Source: a virus
Reading direction: 5' to 3' (one strand)
Length of the DNA: 38,646 nucleotides
IMG/VR virus record: IMGVR_UViG_3300042922_000673
Span: 1 to 38,646 of that record
The notes beneath the pieces were generated by a model. It worked only from the letters and a program-made list of their open reading frames with translations, ran no database searches and had not been told where the DNA came from. This document shows, piece after piece, positions 13,221 through 21,638 of this stretch (position 1 is its first letter; each line of letters opens with the position of its first letter). Made by a program: the position numbers and the translations under genes.

Positions 13221-14032
13221 GCCGCCGCGGTTATATCGGCACTCAGACCGGATCTGAAGCTGCCGCGAAAGCACAGGCAACCGCGGACAACGCACGGCAG
13301 ATGGTCCTCAACCGCGACCCGCGCTTCACGGACCTCGCAGCGATCGTCACTCAACTGACCGGCGACCTACGAACACTGAACGGCAACCTGGCCGACACGG
13401 TGAACGCTCTTGCGGCGAACACCTCAGCGGATCAGGCCACGCGCACCCAGCTGAACAGCATCGGTGCGCAGGTCACATCCGTTGGCACCGAGCTCGCACG
13501 CCTAGACACCGAGCTTGAGATCGCAACTGCTGGACTCGCCGCCTCTGACGCCGAACTCGCCGCACGCATCACGACCGTCGAAGAAGACATCGACGGGGAA
13601 GCGATTGCGCGCGCCAACGCTGACGCCGAAGAAGCACGGGCCCGAGCCGATGCGGACGCCACGAACCAGGCAAAGCAGGCAGCAGCGATCGCTGCAGAGA
13701 CTTCAGCACGACAAGCTGCGGACGCTGCCCTCGCCTCACGCTCCGCGGCGCTCGAAAACTACATGCCAGCAGTCACCTCCGGTCGCGCATCAAAGGCCAG
13801 CCTGATCATGGCAGCCGGCGCAACTACCGACATCCTCGTGACGTTCGACGCGTCCGCACCGGACACCAACTACGTGCCGGTTCCGGTCATCGATGCGCCC
13901 AACCTTTCCCTGTTCACCATCGTCGGCTTCCCCACGAAGACCAAGGAAGCAGTAACGGTACGCGTGCGCAGTAGCGCAGTCATCGGTGTCGGAATCACGC
14001 TCAACGTCACCGTCATCGCGCTCAAGCTGTAA
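13217..14032 (+). CDS. Coiled-coil protein with C-terminal beta domain, fibre-like
   Basis: The 271-residue protein has a long Ala-rich helical region (residues about 15-190), with heptad-like stretches such as ADTVNALAANTSADQATRTQ and ARANADAEEARARADADATN. A C-terminal beta domain of about 80 residues (SLIMAAGATTDILVTFDASA onward, ending VGITLNVTVIAL) follows. Stalk-plus-knob architecture is typical of phage fibre or capsid-spike proteins. Its place before the terminase, away from the tail genes, is odd for a tail fibre. It may be a head fibre or a displaced receptor-binding protein. Confidence 0.55.
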   Translation: MSRRGYIGTQTGSEAAAKAQATADNARQMVLNRDPRFTDLAAIVTQLTGDLRTLNGNLADTVNALAANTSADQATRTQLNSIGAQVTSVGTELARLDTELEIATAGLAASDAELAARITTVEEDIDGEAIARANADAEEARARADADATNQAKQAAAIAAETSARQAADAALASRSAALENYMPAVTSGRASKASLIMAAGATTDILVTFDASAPDTNYVPVPVIDAPNLSLFTIVGFPTKTKEAVTVRVRSSAVIGVGITLNVTVIALKL

Positions 14033-14049
14033 CGGTTAGGATGCTCGCC

Positions 14050-14487
14050 ATGCGTCGAGCCACAGCACCAGCCATCATCGCGTCCGCGCTATTCCTTGCT
14101 GGATGCGCCGCAACGAGCGCGCCCACCGCCGCTCCCACAGAGACGCCGGAACCCGGAAGCACCTGCCTCGAAGTGAGCGCAGGCGCAATCGCAGGGTTGC
14201 AGTGGGGGCTCGACCAGAAGCAAGACAACATCACCATCGACTCGGCCGCAGCAGTAGCCGACCCCGATGGTGACTCATGGCTCGTCGCCGCAGTCATGGT
14301 CGGACCCGGCCTCGAGGACGGACAAGAAGCCGTCTGGTGGACACAGCAAGACCCCACCACTGATGGCGAGTTCGCATACCTGTCCGTCGACGCATACGCC
14401 GCAGAGTTCTCCGGATACCTGCAACCAGACGGCGCATCATCCGACCACGAGAACGCGATGGAAGCGCTCGGCTGCGTCACCGGCTAA
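14050..14487 (+). CDS. Predicted lipoprotein
   Basis: The 145-residue product starts at ATG 14050 (alternative ATG 14041). It has a lipoprotein signal: basic start MRR, hydrophobic core, lipobox LAGC with the modified Cys near residue 20. An Ala/Thr/Pro linker (TSAPTAAPTETPEPGS) leads to an acidic globular domain containing two more Cys (TCLEV and ALGCVTG) that may form a disulfide. It would be anchored outside the membrane of the lysogen. Prophage lipoproteins often block superinfection; that role is inference from location and type. Confidence 0.75.
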   Translation: MRRATAPAIIASALFLAGCAATSAPTAAPTETPEPGSTCLEVSAGAIAGLQWGLDQKQDNITIDSAAAVADPDGDSWLVAAVMVGPGLEDGQEAVWWTQQDPTTDGEFAYLSVDAYAAEFSGYLQPDGASSDHENAMEALGCVTG

Positions 14488-14509
14488 ACCGCACGGGGGT
14501 GAGCATCAC

Positions 14510-14899
14510 ATGCCCACCCACACACACAACGCCAACGGGCACAGGCGCCGCGAACTACGCCGCCGCGTCCTCGCCGAAGAACACTACTGCGCGCTCTGCG
14601 ACGAACCCGTAGACAAGACACTGCGATACACCCCCGGGCAGCACGCCAAGAACTGCACCCCCGGACCCAACAAACCCCCATGCCCCGGATGCATCCCTCA
14701 CCCCCTATCCCCAGTGGTAGACGAAGACATCCCACGCATCCGAGGCGGATCCCCATACGACCGAGCCAACTGCCACCTCATGCACCGGAACCACAACCGG
14801 TGGAAGGGGACCATGACGCTCGCTGAAGCCCGAGCGAAGTGGCACGGGCAACCACAACAGGCAGAACAACGCACGATCGTTGCATCAAACGGTTGGTGA
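14510..14899 (+). CDS. HNH endonuclease next to terminase
   Basis: The 129-residue protein carries a treble-clef HNH fold: CALCDEPVDKTLRY, then CPGC, then VVDEDIPRIRGGSPYDRANC and HLMHRNHNRWKG. The central motif has Asp-Glu where many HNH enzymes have Asp-His, a variant I know from terminase-linked phage HNH proteins. Such proteins stimulate terminase cleavage at cos in HK97-like phages. Its position just upstream of the small terminase supports a packaging role, and hence cos-type packaging. Confidence 0.8.
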   Translation: MPTHTHNANGHRRRELRRRVLAEEHYCALCDEPVDKTLRYTPGQHAKNCTPGPNKPPCPGCIPHPLSPVVDEDIPRIRGGSPYDRANCHLMHRNHNRWKGTMTLAEARAKWHGQPQQAEQRTIVASNGW

Positions 14900-15046
14900 C
14901 ACCGGCACACACATTCGAGCACATCAACATCGCTCGAGCTCACGCCGACACCCTGGCCACCCACCCCCGCCCCTCGATCTCCCGGCACGCCCGAGGCAAT
15001 GGGCCAATCTCCCCCCGGCTTTTTCCACACCGAAGGCGGTGAGCTT

Positions 15047-15346
15047 GTGACTAGTTCGAAGAGGCCGTTGCGGGCGGTGGGTGCGGATGAGAAGCCGGCG
15101 AAGAAGATTACGTCGGTCCTCGAGGCTGCGGATCAGGGTTCGCGGGTTGATGAGTTGATTCAGATGCGCCGGATCATTGCGCGGGCGTTGGATAACGAGA
15201 ACACATCCCCGCGGGATCTTGCGGCGCTGTCGCGCCGTCAGATTGAGATCTCGAAGGAGATCGAGGCGTTGCAGCGCCAGATCGCCGAGGAGGCGTCAGA
15301 TGCCGCCAACGTCGCCGATGAAGCGTTCGACGCGGAAGCTATCTGA
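15047..15346 (+). CDS. terS: Terminase small subunit-like protein
   Basis: GTG 15047 follows AAGGCGGTGAG (15033-15043). The 99-residue product has a basic, disordered N-terminus (SSKRPLRAVGADEKPAKK) and a two-helix core (QMRRIIARALDNE, RDLAALSRRQIEISKEIEAL). This matches small terminases of actinophages, which recognise the packaging site. It overlaps the large subunit by 47 bases. Codon choice changes here: downstream genes use many G- and T-ending codons, unlike the C-ending genes upstream. Confidence 0.75.
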   Translation: MTSSKRPLRAVGADEKPAKKITSVLEAADQGSRVDELIQMRRIIARALDNENTSPRDLAALSRRQIEISKEIEALQRQIAEEASDAANVADEAFDAEAI

Positions 15347-16802
15347 GGTTGCTCGCCATGTGATTGTTCCGTCGGGGATTGTGTCGACGGGGTGGCCGGC
15401 GGTTGAGGCTCGGTGTGCTGAGTTCGGTGACTCGTTTGATGAGTGGCAGCGCGGTGCGGGGAAGCTCATTCTCGGCAAGCGTGCGAACGGCGAGTACGCA
15501 GCGACTGTCGGTGGCGTGACGTTGAGCATTCCGCGTCAGGTGGCGAAGACGTTCTTGGTGCTTCGGATCGTTGTTGCCCTGTGCACACTTTTTCCGGGTC
15601 TGACGGTGCTGTGGTCTGCGCATCGGACGCGTACTGCTTCGAAGACTTTCGGGACGCTGCGGGGCATGGTTGGGCGCAAGGCGGTCGCCCCGTATGTGAA
15701 GAGTGTTCGCGCGGTGAATGGCGAGCAAGAGGTGCACTTCACGAACGGTTCGGTCATCATGTTCGGCGCTCGTGAGCAGGGCTTCGGTCGGGGTTTCGAT
15801 GAGGTCGACGTCGAGGTCTTTGACGAGGCGCAGATCCTGACGGAGAAGGCGCTCGAGGACATGGTGGCGGCGACGAACCAGTCGCGTCATCCGGCCGGCG
15901 CTCTGCTTTTCTTCATGGGCACGCCGCCGCGTCCTGTGGATCCTGGTGAGGCGTTCAAGGCGCGTCGTCGGGATGCTCTTGAGGTTGAGGCTGCGTTTGC
16001 GCGGGGCGATAAGCCTGAGGCCGACGCCGTGTACATCGAATGTTCGGCGGATCCCGATGCTGACCCGGATGATCGGGAGCAGTGGGCTATTGCTAACCCG
16101 TCCTATCCGCACCGGACGCCGTTGCGTTCGATGCTGCGCCTTAGGAAGAACCTGCCGTCTGCAGAGTCGTGGCGACGCGAGGCTCTCGGCATTTGGGATT
16201 CGGACCAGCAGGGCTCGCGGGCGCTTTCCGAGAGTGTTTGGACTGATGCTGGGCGGCAATCAAAGCCAGAAGGCGTGAATTCTTACGCGGTTGCGTTCTC
16301 GTTCAAGGGGGACCGGGTCGCGGTGGCTGGTTCGGTGCTGCATCCGGAGGGCGTGCACGTGGAGCTCATCGACGCGGTGTCAGAGGACGTCGAGGCCGGT
16401 CTGGGTGATCTATCCGATTGGCTTGCTGAGCGTTGGAAGTCCGCGGCGGTGTTCGTGCTCGCGGGTTCGGCTGGCGCAGGGGTTCTGTCGAAGCTGCTCA
16501 CGGATCGTGGAGTTCCGTCTTCGATGATCGTGGTCGCTAACACCCCGCAGTATCTGCAGGCGTGCGCGATGTCTCTTGAGGCTTTCCGTGCTGGGACCGC
16601 GACGCATCTTGCGTCTGAGGGGCAGGCCGTCTTGGATGCTTCGGTCGCTGTGACGGATACCGATAAGCGTGGCGGGTTCGTTTCGACTGTTCCAAATGGC
16701 GATGAGACGCCATTTGAGGCTGTGAGTTTGGCCCTGTGGGGGTCCCGGACGACTAAGCGGAAGCCTCGTGGCGACCGAGAACGTAAGGCGGTGTTTCTGT
16801 GA
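15300..16802 (+). CDS. terL: Terminase large subunit
   Basis: The 500-residue protein powers DNA packaging. The N-terminal ATPase shows SIPRQVAKTFLVLR (Walker A region near residues 79-86), an arginine-rich RTRTASKTF segment and Walker B VEVFDEAQIL near 176-185. The coupling motif region LFFMGTPPRP follows, and the C-terminal nuclease half includes VAFSFKGDRVAVAGSV. ATG 15300 is set by GAGGAGG (15287-15293). Oddly, the Walker A glycine before Lys is Ala (codon GCG). Length is normal. Confidence 0.9.
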   Translation: MPPTSPMKRSTRKLSEVARHVIVPSGIVSTGWPAVEARCAEFGDSFDEWQRGAGKLILGKRANGEYAATVGGVTLSIPRQVAKTFLVLRIVVALCTLFPGLTVLWSAHRTRTASKTFGTLRGMVGRKAVAPYVKSVRAVNGEQEVHFTNGSVIMFGAREQGFGRGFDEVDVEVFDEAQILTEKALEDMVAATNQSRHPAGALLFFMGTPPRPVDPGEAFKARRRDALEVEAAFARGDKPEADAVYIECSADPDADPDDREQWAIANPSYPHRTPLRSMLRLRKNLPSAESWRREALGIWDSDQQGSRALSESVWTDAGRQSKPEGVNSYAVAFSFKGDRVAVAGSVLHPEGVHVELIDAVSEDVEAGLGDLSDWLAERWKSAAVFVLAGSAGAGVLSKLLTDRGVPSSMIVVANTPQYLQACAMSLEAFRAGTATHLASEGQAVLDASVAVTDTDKRGGFVSTVPNGDETPFEAVSLALWGSRTTKRKPRGDRERKAVFL

Positions 16803-18235
16803 CGGTTATCGACGCCACCGCTCCGAATGTGCCCATTGAGGGGCCTGATGCGGATCTTTTCAAGTCCTTGTACGCGACGTGGGCTCAGAAGCGGCGGCGG
16901 AATCTGCTGCGGACGGTCTACTACGAGGGCAAGAACGCGCTGAAGGACTTCGGTATCGCGGTTCCGCCGCAGATGCAGCGCGCGTACACGCCCCTCCAGT
17001 GGATCGCGAAGGGCGTGCACGCTGTCACGGGGCGTTCGGAGTTCGAGGGGTTCGTTTCGCCCGATGGCGCTGCTGATCCGTTCGGTATGTCTGGTCTCCT
17101 GGCCGAGAATCACTTCTTTGAGGAGTTCCCGCAGGCGCGTACGTCTTCTGCGGTGAACTCTTGCGCGTTCCTGACCGTCACTGAGGGCGATGTCCAGTCG
17201 GGGGAGCCCGAGGTTCTGATTCTGGCGCGTGCGGCGGAGGATTCCGGGGCAACTTGGGATCGTCGCCGTCGGGCGATCAGTGGTTTCCTGTCCGTCATCG
17301 ATCTTGACGACATGTCTGTGCCGTCGGAGATGGTGATGTACACGCCCGAGCGGGTGTACATGATTTCGCGGCGGGGTAAGTGGCAGGTTTCGTGGATTCG
17401 GAACCGGCTGGATGAGGTTTCGGTGGCTCGGCTGCCTTACCGTCCGCTTCTCAAGCGCCCGTTCGGTCAGTCGCGGATCACGCGCACCGCTATGGGACTC
17501 ACGGATGCTGCGGTGAGGACGCTTCTTCGGGCTGAGGTGTCCGCGGAGTTCTATTCGGCCGAGAAGTACTGGCTGTTCGGTGCTGACGTGACGAAGTACA
17601 TCGGTGACGACAAGTGGACTGCGCTCATGGGGCGCATGAACGCGATCGACACCGAGGGCGAAGAGAAGATCGACATTCATCGGTTCTCGGGTGCGTCGCC
17701 TCAGCCTCACGCGGACCAGATGCGCCTGATTCAGGCGATGTTCGCCGACGATCAGAACTTGGATGTGAAGTTCTCGGATTCGTCGAACCCGTCGAGCGCG
17801 GACGCGATCTACGCGGCCAAAGAGGATCTGATCGTCGATGTTCGTGACGCGAACCGCGTGTGGGGACGTGGCGCTGTGAAAGCGTTTCAGCTTGCGGTGC
17901 GGCTGCGAGATGGTGGTGGTTCGTCGGACGAGTTGCGGGCTATGTCTTCTCAGTTCACCGACCCGGCGATCGTTTCGCCTTCGGCGCGTGCGGACGCGTT
18001 CTCCAAGCTGGCGTCGAGTATTGAGGGCTTCGGCTCGTCGACCGTCGGAATGAAGTATGCCGGCCTGCCTCTCGAGGACATCGTGCAGTTCCAGGCTGAA
18101 CGCGATCGCGCTCAACGCGGCTCTCGTTTGACGGCTTTGGTTGAAGCAGCGCGGGGGGTTCGGGATGGCGACAGCGCAGCAGGTGGCGGAGTTCCGGGAG
18201 GCGAACAAATCCCTGGCGACGCTGGCGCAGCGTGA
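16799..18235 (+). CDS. Portal protein
   Basis: The 478-residue portal starts at GTG 16799, overlapping the terL stop. Features typical of siphoviral portals are the N-terminal YYEGKNALKDFGIAVPPQMQ, the wing domain with TPERVYMISRRGKWQVSWIR, and the stem and clip region around SAEKYWLFGADVTKYIGDDK. A C-terminal helix with FQLAVRLRDGGG precedes a Gly-rich tail. It forms the dodecameric ring at one vertex. Order terL-portal-MuF is standard. Confidence 0.93.
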   Translation: MTVIDATAPNVPIEGPDADLFKSLYATWAQKRRRNLLRTVYYEGKNALKDFGIAVPPQMQRAYTPLQWIAKGVHAVTGRSEFEGFVSPDGAADPFGMSGLLAENHFFEEFPQARTSSAVNSCAFLTVTEGDVQSGEPEVLILARAAEDSGATWDRRRRAISGFLSVIDLDDMSVPSEMVMYTPERVYMISRRGKWQVSWIRNRLDEVSVARLPYRPLLKRPFGQSRITRTAMGLTDAAVRTLLRAEVSAEFYSAEKYWLFGADVTKYIGDDKWTALMGRMNAIDTEGEEKIDIHRFSGASPQPHADQMRLIQAMFADDQNLDVKFSDSSNPSSADAIYAAKEDLIVDVRDANRVWGRGAVKAFQLAVRLRDGGGSSDELRAMSSQFTDPAIVSPSARADAFSKLASSIEGFGSSTVGMKYAGLPLEDIVQFQAERDRAQRGSRLTALVEAARGVRDGDSAAGGGVPGGEQIPGDAGAA

Positions 18236-18848
18236 CCTTGAGGACTTCTGGCGTTCGCTGAACGTTGCGGGTAGCCCCGAAGCGGTGCGCGACGCGCTGC
18301 TTGAGTTCTTCCCAGAGCTCGTTGCCGCCTACGGTGACGCCGCTGCAGTGCTTGGTGCCGACTGGTACGACGCATTGCGCGACGTTCCACCGTCCGCCGC
18401 GGCGTTCCGCGCCGCACTGGCGGATCCGGCGAGCACAGAGCAGGCGCAGGGGGCGGTCCGGTTTCTCGTGGGCCCGCTCTTTGCTGACGAGCCGGATCCT
18501 GCGTCTGTTCTTGTCGCTTTGACGGGTTCGGCGCAACGCCTGATCTTGCAGGCAGGTCGGGACACCGTTGCGACTTCCGCCACGCGCGACCCAGTCCGGA
18601 CCGGTTGGGCGCGTCAGCCCTCGGGCAGGGACACGTGTCAGTTCTGCGTTCTGCTTGCATCACGAGGCGCTGTATACGGGTCTCAAGCTGCGGCTGGCGG
18701 GCCAGGTAACCGCTATCACGACCATTGCGACTGCGTGCAAGTCATCATCCGCAGCAGAAGCGATTACCCCGAGGACTACGACCTCGAGCTGTACAAGCGC
18801 CTCTACGCAGAGGGCGCTGGCATCGGACGCGACCTACCCGTCCGGTAA
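18165..18848 (+). CDS. MuF-like minor head protein
   Basis: ATG 18165 is preceded by a GGGGGG tract (18151 region) and overlaps the portal gene by 71 bases; the TTG at 18141 lacks a better site. The 227-residue protein is helical with a C-terminal Cys/His motif (DTCQFCVLLASRGAVYGS, then NRYHDHCDCVQVII) characteristic of phage Mu F / SPP1 gp7-type proteins. These sit at the portal inside the head. Actinophage annotators sometimes call this capsid maturation protease; I see no protease motif. Confidence 0.85.
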   Translation: MATAQQVAEFREANKSLATLAQRDLEDFWRSLNVAGSPEAVRDALLEFFPELVAAYGDAAAVLGADWYDALRDVPPSAAAFRAALADPASTEQAQGAVRFLVGPLFADEPDPASVLVALTGSAQRLILQAGRDTVATSATRDPVRTGWARQPSGRDTCQFCVLLASRGAVYGSQAAAGGPGNRYHDHCDCVQVIIRSRSDYPEDYDLELYKRLYAEGAGIGRDLPVR

Positions 18849-18925
18849 CAGCACACCTTTCTTCCCGCCACCGCGACGGTGTCGGGCTATTCGCGGTGCG
18901 ACGCCGCATGTCTACGGAGGAACGA

Positions 18926-19399
18926 ATGGCTGAGGAAACCCCTGAGGTTCAGCCCGAAGATGGCGCGACGCCGGAATCGGATGAGCAGCTTGGAGAGAAC
19001 GGTCTCAAGGCGCTGAAGGCAGAGCGGGAGGCGGCGGCAGCGGAGAAGAAGCGCGCCGACGAGCTCGCCCAGCGGATTCAGGAAATTGAGGACCGCGACA
19101 AGTCGGAGGAACAGAAGCGTCAGGAGGAGCGCGACCGCCTTACCAAGGAGGTCGCGGATCTGAAGGCTGCGAAGTCCCGCGCGGAGGTCGCTGCGGCGAC
19201 GTCTGTCCCTCCCGAAATCCTCGCCGGCCCGGAGTCGTCTGACCCGGGCCATCTGAAGGCATACGCCGACGCACTCGTTGCGTGGCGCGGTGAGCAGCCC
19301 AATCAGCGGCTGCACATCCCCAACGAAGGCAACTCGCCGGCCAAGCAGCCCAGCAGCGAAGCAGAGTTCGCGAAGGAACTGTTTGCGCGCGGTGACTAA
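18926..19399 (+). CDS. Scaffolding protein
   Basis: ATG 18926 lies five bases after GGAGG (18916-18920); the in-frame ATG at 18908 is less likely. The 157-residue product is strongly charged and almost wholly coiled-coil (ALKAEREAAAAEKKRADELA, EEQKRQEERDRLTKEVADLK), with a short C-terminal region ending EFAKELFARGD that would contact the capsid protein. Size, composition and position directly before the capsid gene fit a scaffold. Confidence 0.88.
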   Translation: MAEETPEVQPEDGATPESDEQLGENGLKALKAEREAAAAEKKRADELAQRIQEIEDRDKSEEQKRQEERDRLTKEVADLKAAKSRAEVAAATSVPPEILAGPESSDPGHLKAYADALVAWRGEQPNQRLHIPNEGNSPAKQPSSEAEFAKELFARGD

Positions 19400-19416
19400 C
19401 TAGCAGAGGAAAGATC

Positions 19417-20334
19417 ATGGCAGTTCTTGCTACCTCGGGAATCACTCTCCCGAAGAACATCGCCGACGGCATGTTCAAGAAGGCGCAGCAGGGTTCCGCT
19501 ATCGCGGCCCTGTCGGGCGCTGAGCCGCAGCAGTTCGGTGAGGTCACCTACATGACCCTGACCGGCCGGCCGAAGGCTGAGCTCGTCGCTGAGGGCGCGG
19601 ATAAGGCGGACACCAACGCCACGTTCGGCACGAAGATCGCGACGCCGCACAAGTTCCAGGTGACGATGCGGTTCAACGAAGAGGTCCAGTGGGCGGACGA
19701 GGCTTACCAGCTCGGCGTCCTGCAGGCCCTCGCGGACGAGGGTGGCCTGGCGCTTGCTCGGGCGCTCGACCTGGGCGGGTTCCACGGCATTAACCCGCGT
19801 ACCGGTGCGGTTGCGGCGTCGATCGTTGCCGGCGACCGCATCGCAACGACCACCAACTCGGTGGAGATCACGACTGCGACGCTCACCACGCCTGACATCG
19901 TGATCGAGCAGGCCGCTGGTCTGGTCATCGCTGACGGCTACGTGCCGAACGGTATCGCGTTCGACCCGACCTACTCGTGGACTGTTGCGACCTCGCGCTA
20001 CGCGGATGGCCGCAAGAAGTTCCCCGAGCTCGGTTTCGGCCAGAACGTGTCCTCGTTTGAGGGTCTGCCGGCGTTCTCGTCCTCGACGGTTTCCGGTGCT
20101 CCGGAGATCGCTTCGGCGTCGGGCGTGAAGGCGATCGTCGGGCAGTGGGATGCGTTCCGCTGGGGTGTCCAGAAGAACATCCCCGTCGAGCTGATCCGTT
20201 ACGGCGACCCGGACGGTCTGGGCGACCTGAAGCGGAAGAACCAGATCGCTCTCCGCGCCGAAGTGGTTTATGGCTGGGCGGTTATGGACCTTGACGCCTT
20301 CGCCACGGTGAAGGATGCCGTCGCCAACGTCTGA
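19417..20334 (+). CDS. Major capsid protein, HK97 fold
   Basis: This 305-residue protein has the HK97-type capsid pattern: N-terminal LPKNIADGMFKKAQQGSAIA, E-loop-like GEVTYMTLTGRPKAELVAEG, the ADKADTNATFGTKIATPHKF strand, and a C-terminal P-domain strand with LRAEVVYGWAVMDLDAFATV. The ribosome-binding site is AGAGGAAAG. The codon usage is strongly biased to C/G endings and differs from the flanking genes, as expected for the most abundant virion protein. Confidence 0.93.
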   Translation: MAVLATSGITLPKNIADGMFKKAQQGSAIAALSGAEPQQFGEVTYMTLTGRPKAELVAEGADKADTNATFGTKIATPHKFQVTMRFNEEVQWADEAYQLGVLQALADEGGLALARALDLGGFHGINPRTGAVAASIVAGDRIATTTNSVEITTATLTTPDIVIEQAAGLVIADGYVPNGIAFDPTYSWTVATSRYADGRKKFPELGFGQNVSSFEGLPAFSSSTVSGAPEIASASGVKAIVGQWDAFRWGVQKNIPVELIRYGDPDGLGDLKRKNQIALRAEVVYGWAVMDLDAFATVKDAVANV

Positions 20335-20345
20335 TCGGAGTACTG

Positions 20346-20498
20346 ATGAGCAAGTTCATTCAGGACAAGACGCAGGTCGTGGTGTCAGTGGCTGACGAGA
20401 AGGACGAGCGGTTCGCGGTCGGGTGGAAGCCCTACTCGGACGCTTCTCCTGTCAGCGCGGCGCCTGCCCGGAAGCCGCGGGTGCTGACCGAGAAGTAA
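20346..20498 (+). CDS. Small protein after capsid gene (50 aa)
   Basis: ATG 20346 lies 11 bases after the capsid stop, with GGAG overlapping it. The 50-residue product (SKFIQDKTQVVVSVADEKDE, RFAVGWKPY) ends in a basic segment. It is a common position for a small head protein or connector piece in actinophages. It is followed at once by a large hairpin. Confidence 0.6.
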   Translation: MSKFIQDKTQVVVSVADEKDERFAVGWKPYSDASPVSAAPARKPRVLTEK

Positions 20499-20503
20499 GC
20501 GAG

Positions 20504-20535
20504 TGGTGGGGGCTGCGTGTACGCAGCCCCCACCA
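20504..20535 (+). terminator. Perfect long hairpin after capsid genes
   Basis: TGGTGGGGGCTGCGT (20504-20518) is perfectly complementary to 20521-20535, a 32-base inverted repeat with a tiny loop. No T tract follows, so it may be an actinobacterial-type terminator, an attenuator or an mRNA stabiliser that sets high capsid expression relative to the connector genes. Confidence 0.75.
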
Positions 20536-20563
20536 TCTACCGATCTGGCGTTAGGAGCCGCTC

Positions 20564-21007
20564 ATGTCCTGGACTCAACCTGCTGACGTCATTGCCTCGT
20601 GGATCGGCGGTGGCGCGCCTGCTGACGAGGTGAAGATCCAGACCTGGATTGACCGCGCAGAACGCGAGATCCGATTCCGTGTAGGTGATCTGCAGTCGCG
20701 TATTGCTGCTGAGGCCCTACTGGTCCCCCCGTCCGTCGAATTGCTCGAGACGGCGAAAGACGTGACCGTTGCTATGGTCACGCGGGTTTTCCGGAACCCT
20801 GAGGGCATCCGGCAGACCAACGAGACGACCGGTCCTTTCACGGCCTCCCGAACGTACGGCGGTGACGTCCCGGGCGGGCTCGGGATCACGGACGACGAGC
20901 TCGCAAAGCTTCAGGGCGCTCGAGGCGGGGCCTTCACGATCGACCTGATCCCGCGGTCGTCGCCGTTCCACCCTGACGCAACGGTCTTTCCTTGGGAGGA
21001 CGCGTGA
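20564..21007 (+). CDS. Head-to-tail adaptor
   Basis: The 147-residue protein follows AGGAG at 20552. The N-terminal helices (ADEVKIQTWIDRAEREIRFR), then VELLETAKDVTVAMVTRVFR, then NPEGIRQTNETTGPFTASRT, and a C-terminal FTIDLIPRSSPF match the Gp15/Gp19-like head-completion family that binds below the portal. Position after capsid fits. Confidence 0.8.
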   Translation: MSWTQPADVIASWIGGGAPADEVKIQTWIDRAEREIRFRVGDLQSRIAAEALLVPPSVELLETAKDVTVAMVTRVFRNPEGIRQTNETTGPFTASRTYGGDVPGGLGITDDELAKLQGARGGAFTIDLIPRSSPFHPDATVFPWEDA

Positions 21008-21345
21008 TCGGGGAAACCATCACTGTCACTCGTCCGGGCGTGCCAACTGGGGCATATGACGAGCAGGGGAACGCGGTTCTGTCCGCACCTTCGACGTTCG
21101 AGATTGAGGATGTTGCGCCGGCTCCTGGCACGGCGGCTGAGCAGGCGGAGCCGTATGGTCCGCGGTCAACGAATGCGTTCACGTTGTATCGGCGTGGGGA
21201 TCTTGATCTTCGCGTTAACGACTCGGTGACGCTGCGGGGGAGCTCGGGGTGGCAGGTCGTTGGTGACGCGGCGCCTGTGGATTGGGTGAACCCGTATACG
21301 ACGGCCGCGGTTGGTTCTGTGGCTGAGGTGCGGAGGGCGTCCTGA
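21004..21345 (+). CDS. Head-to-tail stopper-like protein
   Basis: GTG 21004 overlaps the adaptor stop. The 113-residue protein is beta-rich (ETITVTRPGVPTGAYDEQGN, FTLYRRGDLDLRVNDSVTLR, WQVVGDAAPVDWVNPYTTAA) and has the size and position of head-closure/stopper proteins. Assignment is partly by order. Confidence 0.65.
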   Translation: MIGETITVTRPGVPTGAYDEQGNAVLSAPSTFEIEDVAPAPGTAAEQAEPYGPRSTNAFTLYRRGDLDLRVNDSVTLRGSSGWQVVGDAAPVDWVNPYTTAAVGSVAEVRRAS

Positions 21346-21638
21346 TGGCTCGTGTTCAGTTGAAGCCTGCTCGTTCTGCGCGACGGGTGATCCGTGAGAT
21401 TGCGTTGTCGGAAGAGATCGCGTCTTCGCTGCGGCCTATTGCTGAGGCTGTTCTGTCCGCCGCGCAGGGTGATCCTAACCCGCGGTATGTGTCTCGGTTG
21501 AGCATCCGTCAGCACCGTTCGAGGGGCCCTTTGGGACGTGTCTCGTGGCGGGTTGGCTGCGATATCCCCGAGCTGGGTTTGCGGGTTGAGGCTGAGCGCG
21601 GGACGTTGGCTCGAGCATTGGGGGCCGCTGGTGCTTGA
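21345..21638 (+). CDS. Neck / tail-completion protein, HK97 gp10-like
   Basis: The 97-residue basic protein starts at TGATG (21345). Its helical N-terminus (RSARRVIREIALSEEIASSL) and beta C-terminus (LGRVSWRVGCDIPELGLRVE) match the short HK97-gp10-like neck family in layout. Order between the stopper and terminator supports this. Confidence 0.6.
   Translation: MARVQLKPARSARRVIREIALSEEIASSLRPIAEAVLSAAQGDPNPRYVSRLSIRQHRSRGPLGRVSWRVGCDIPELGLRVEAERGTLARALGAAGA

Noticed and set aside
14900-15046. cos site upstream of the small terminase
   Set aside because: The region is a plausible location and the HNH gene suggests cos packaging, but I see no repeat or symmetry that identifies the cut site.
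16283-18208. Very long minus-strand ORF (641 codons) opposite terL and portal
   Set aside because: It lies antisense to two clear genes, is extremely Arg/His/Pro-rich and has no recognisable domain. In G-rich coding DNA the opposite strand often lacks stops.
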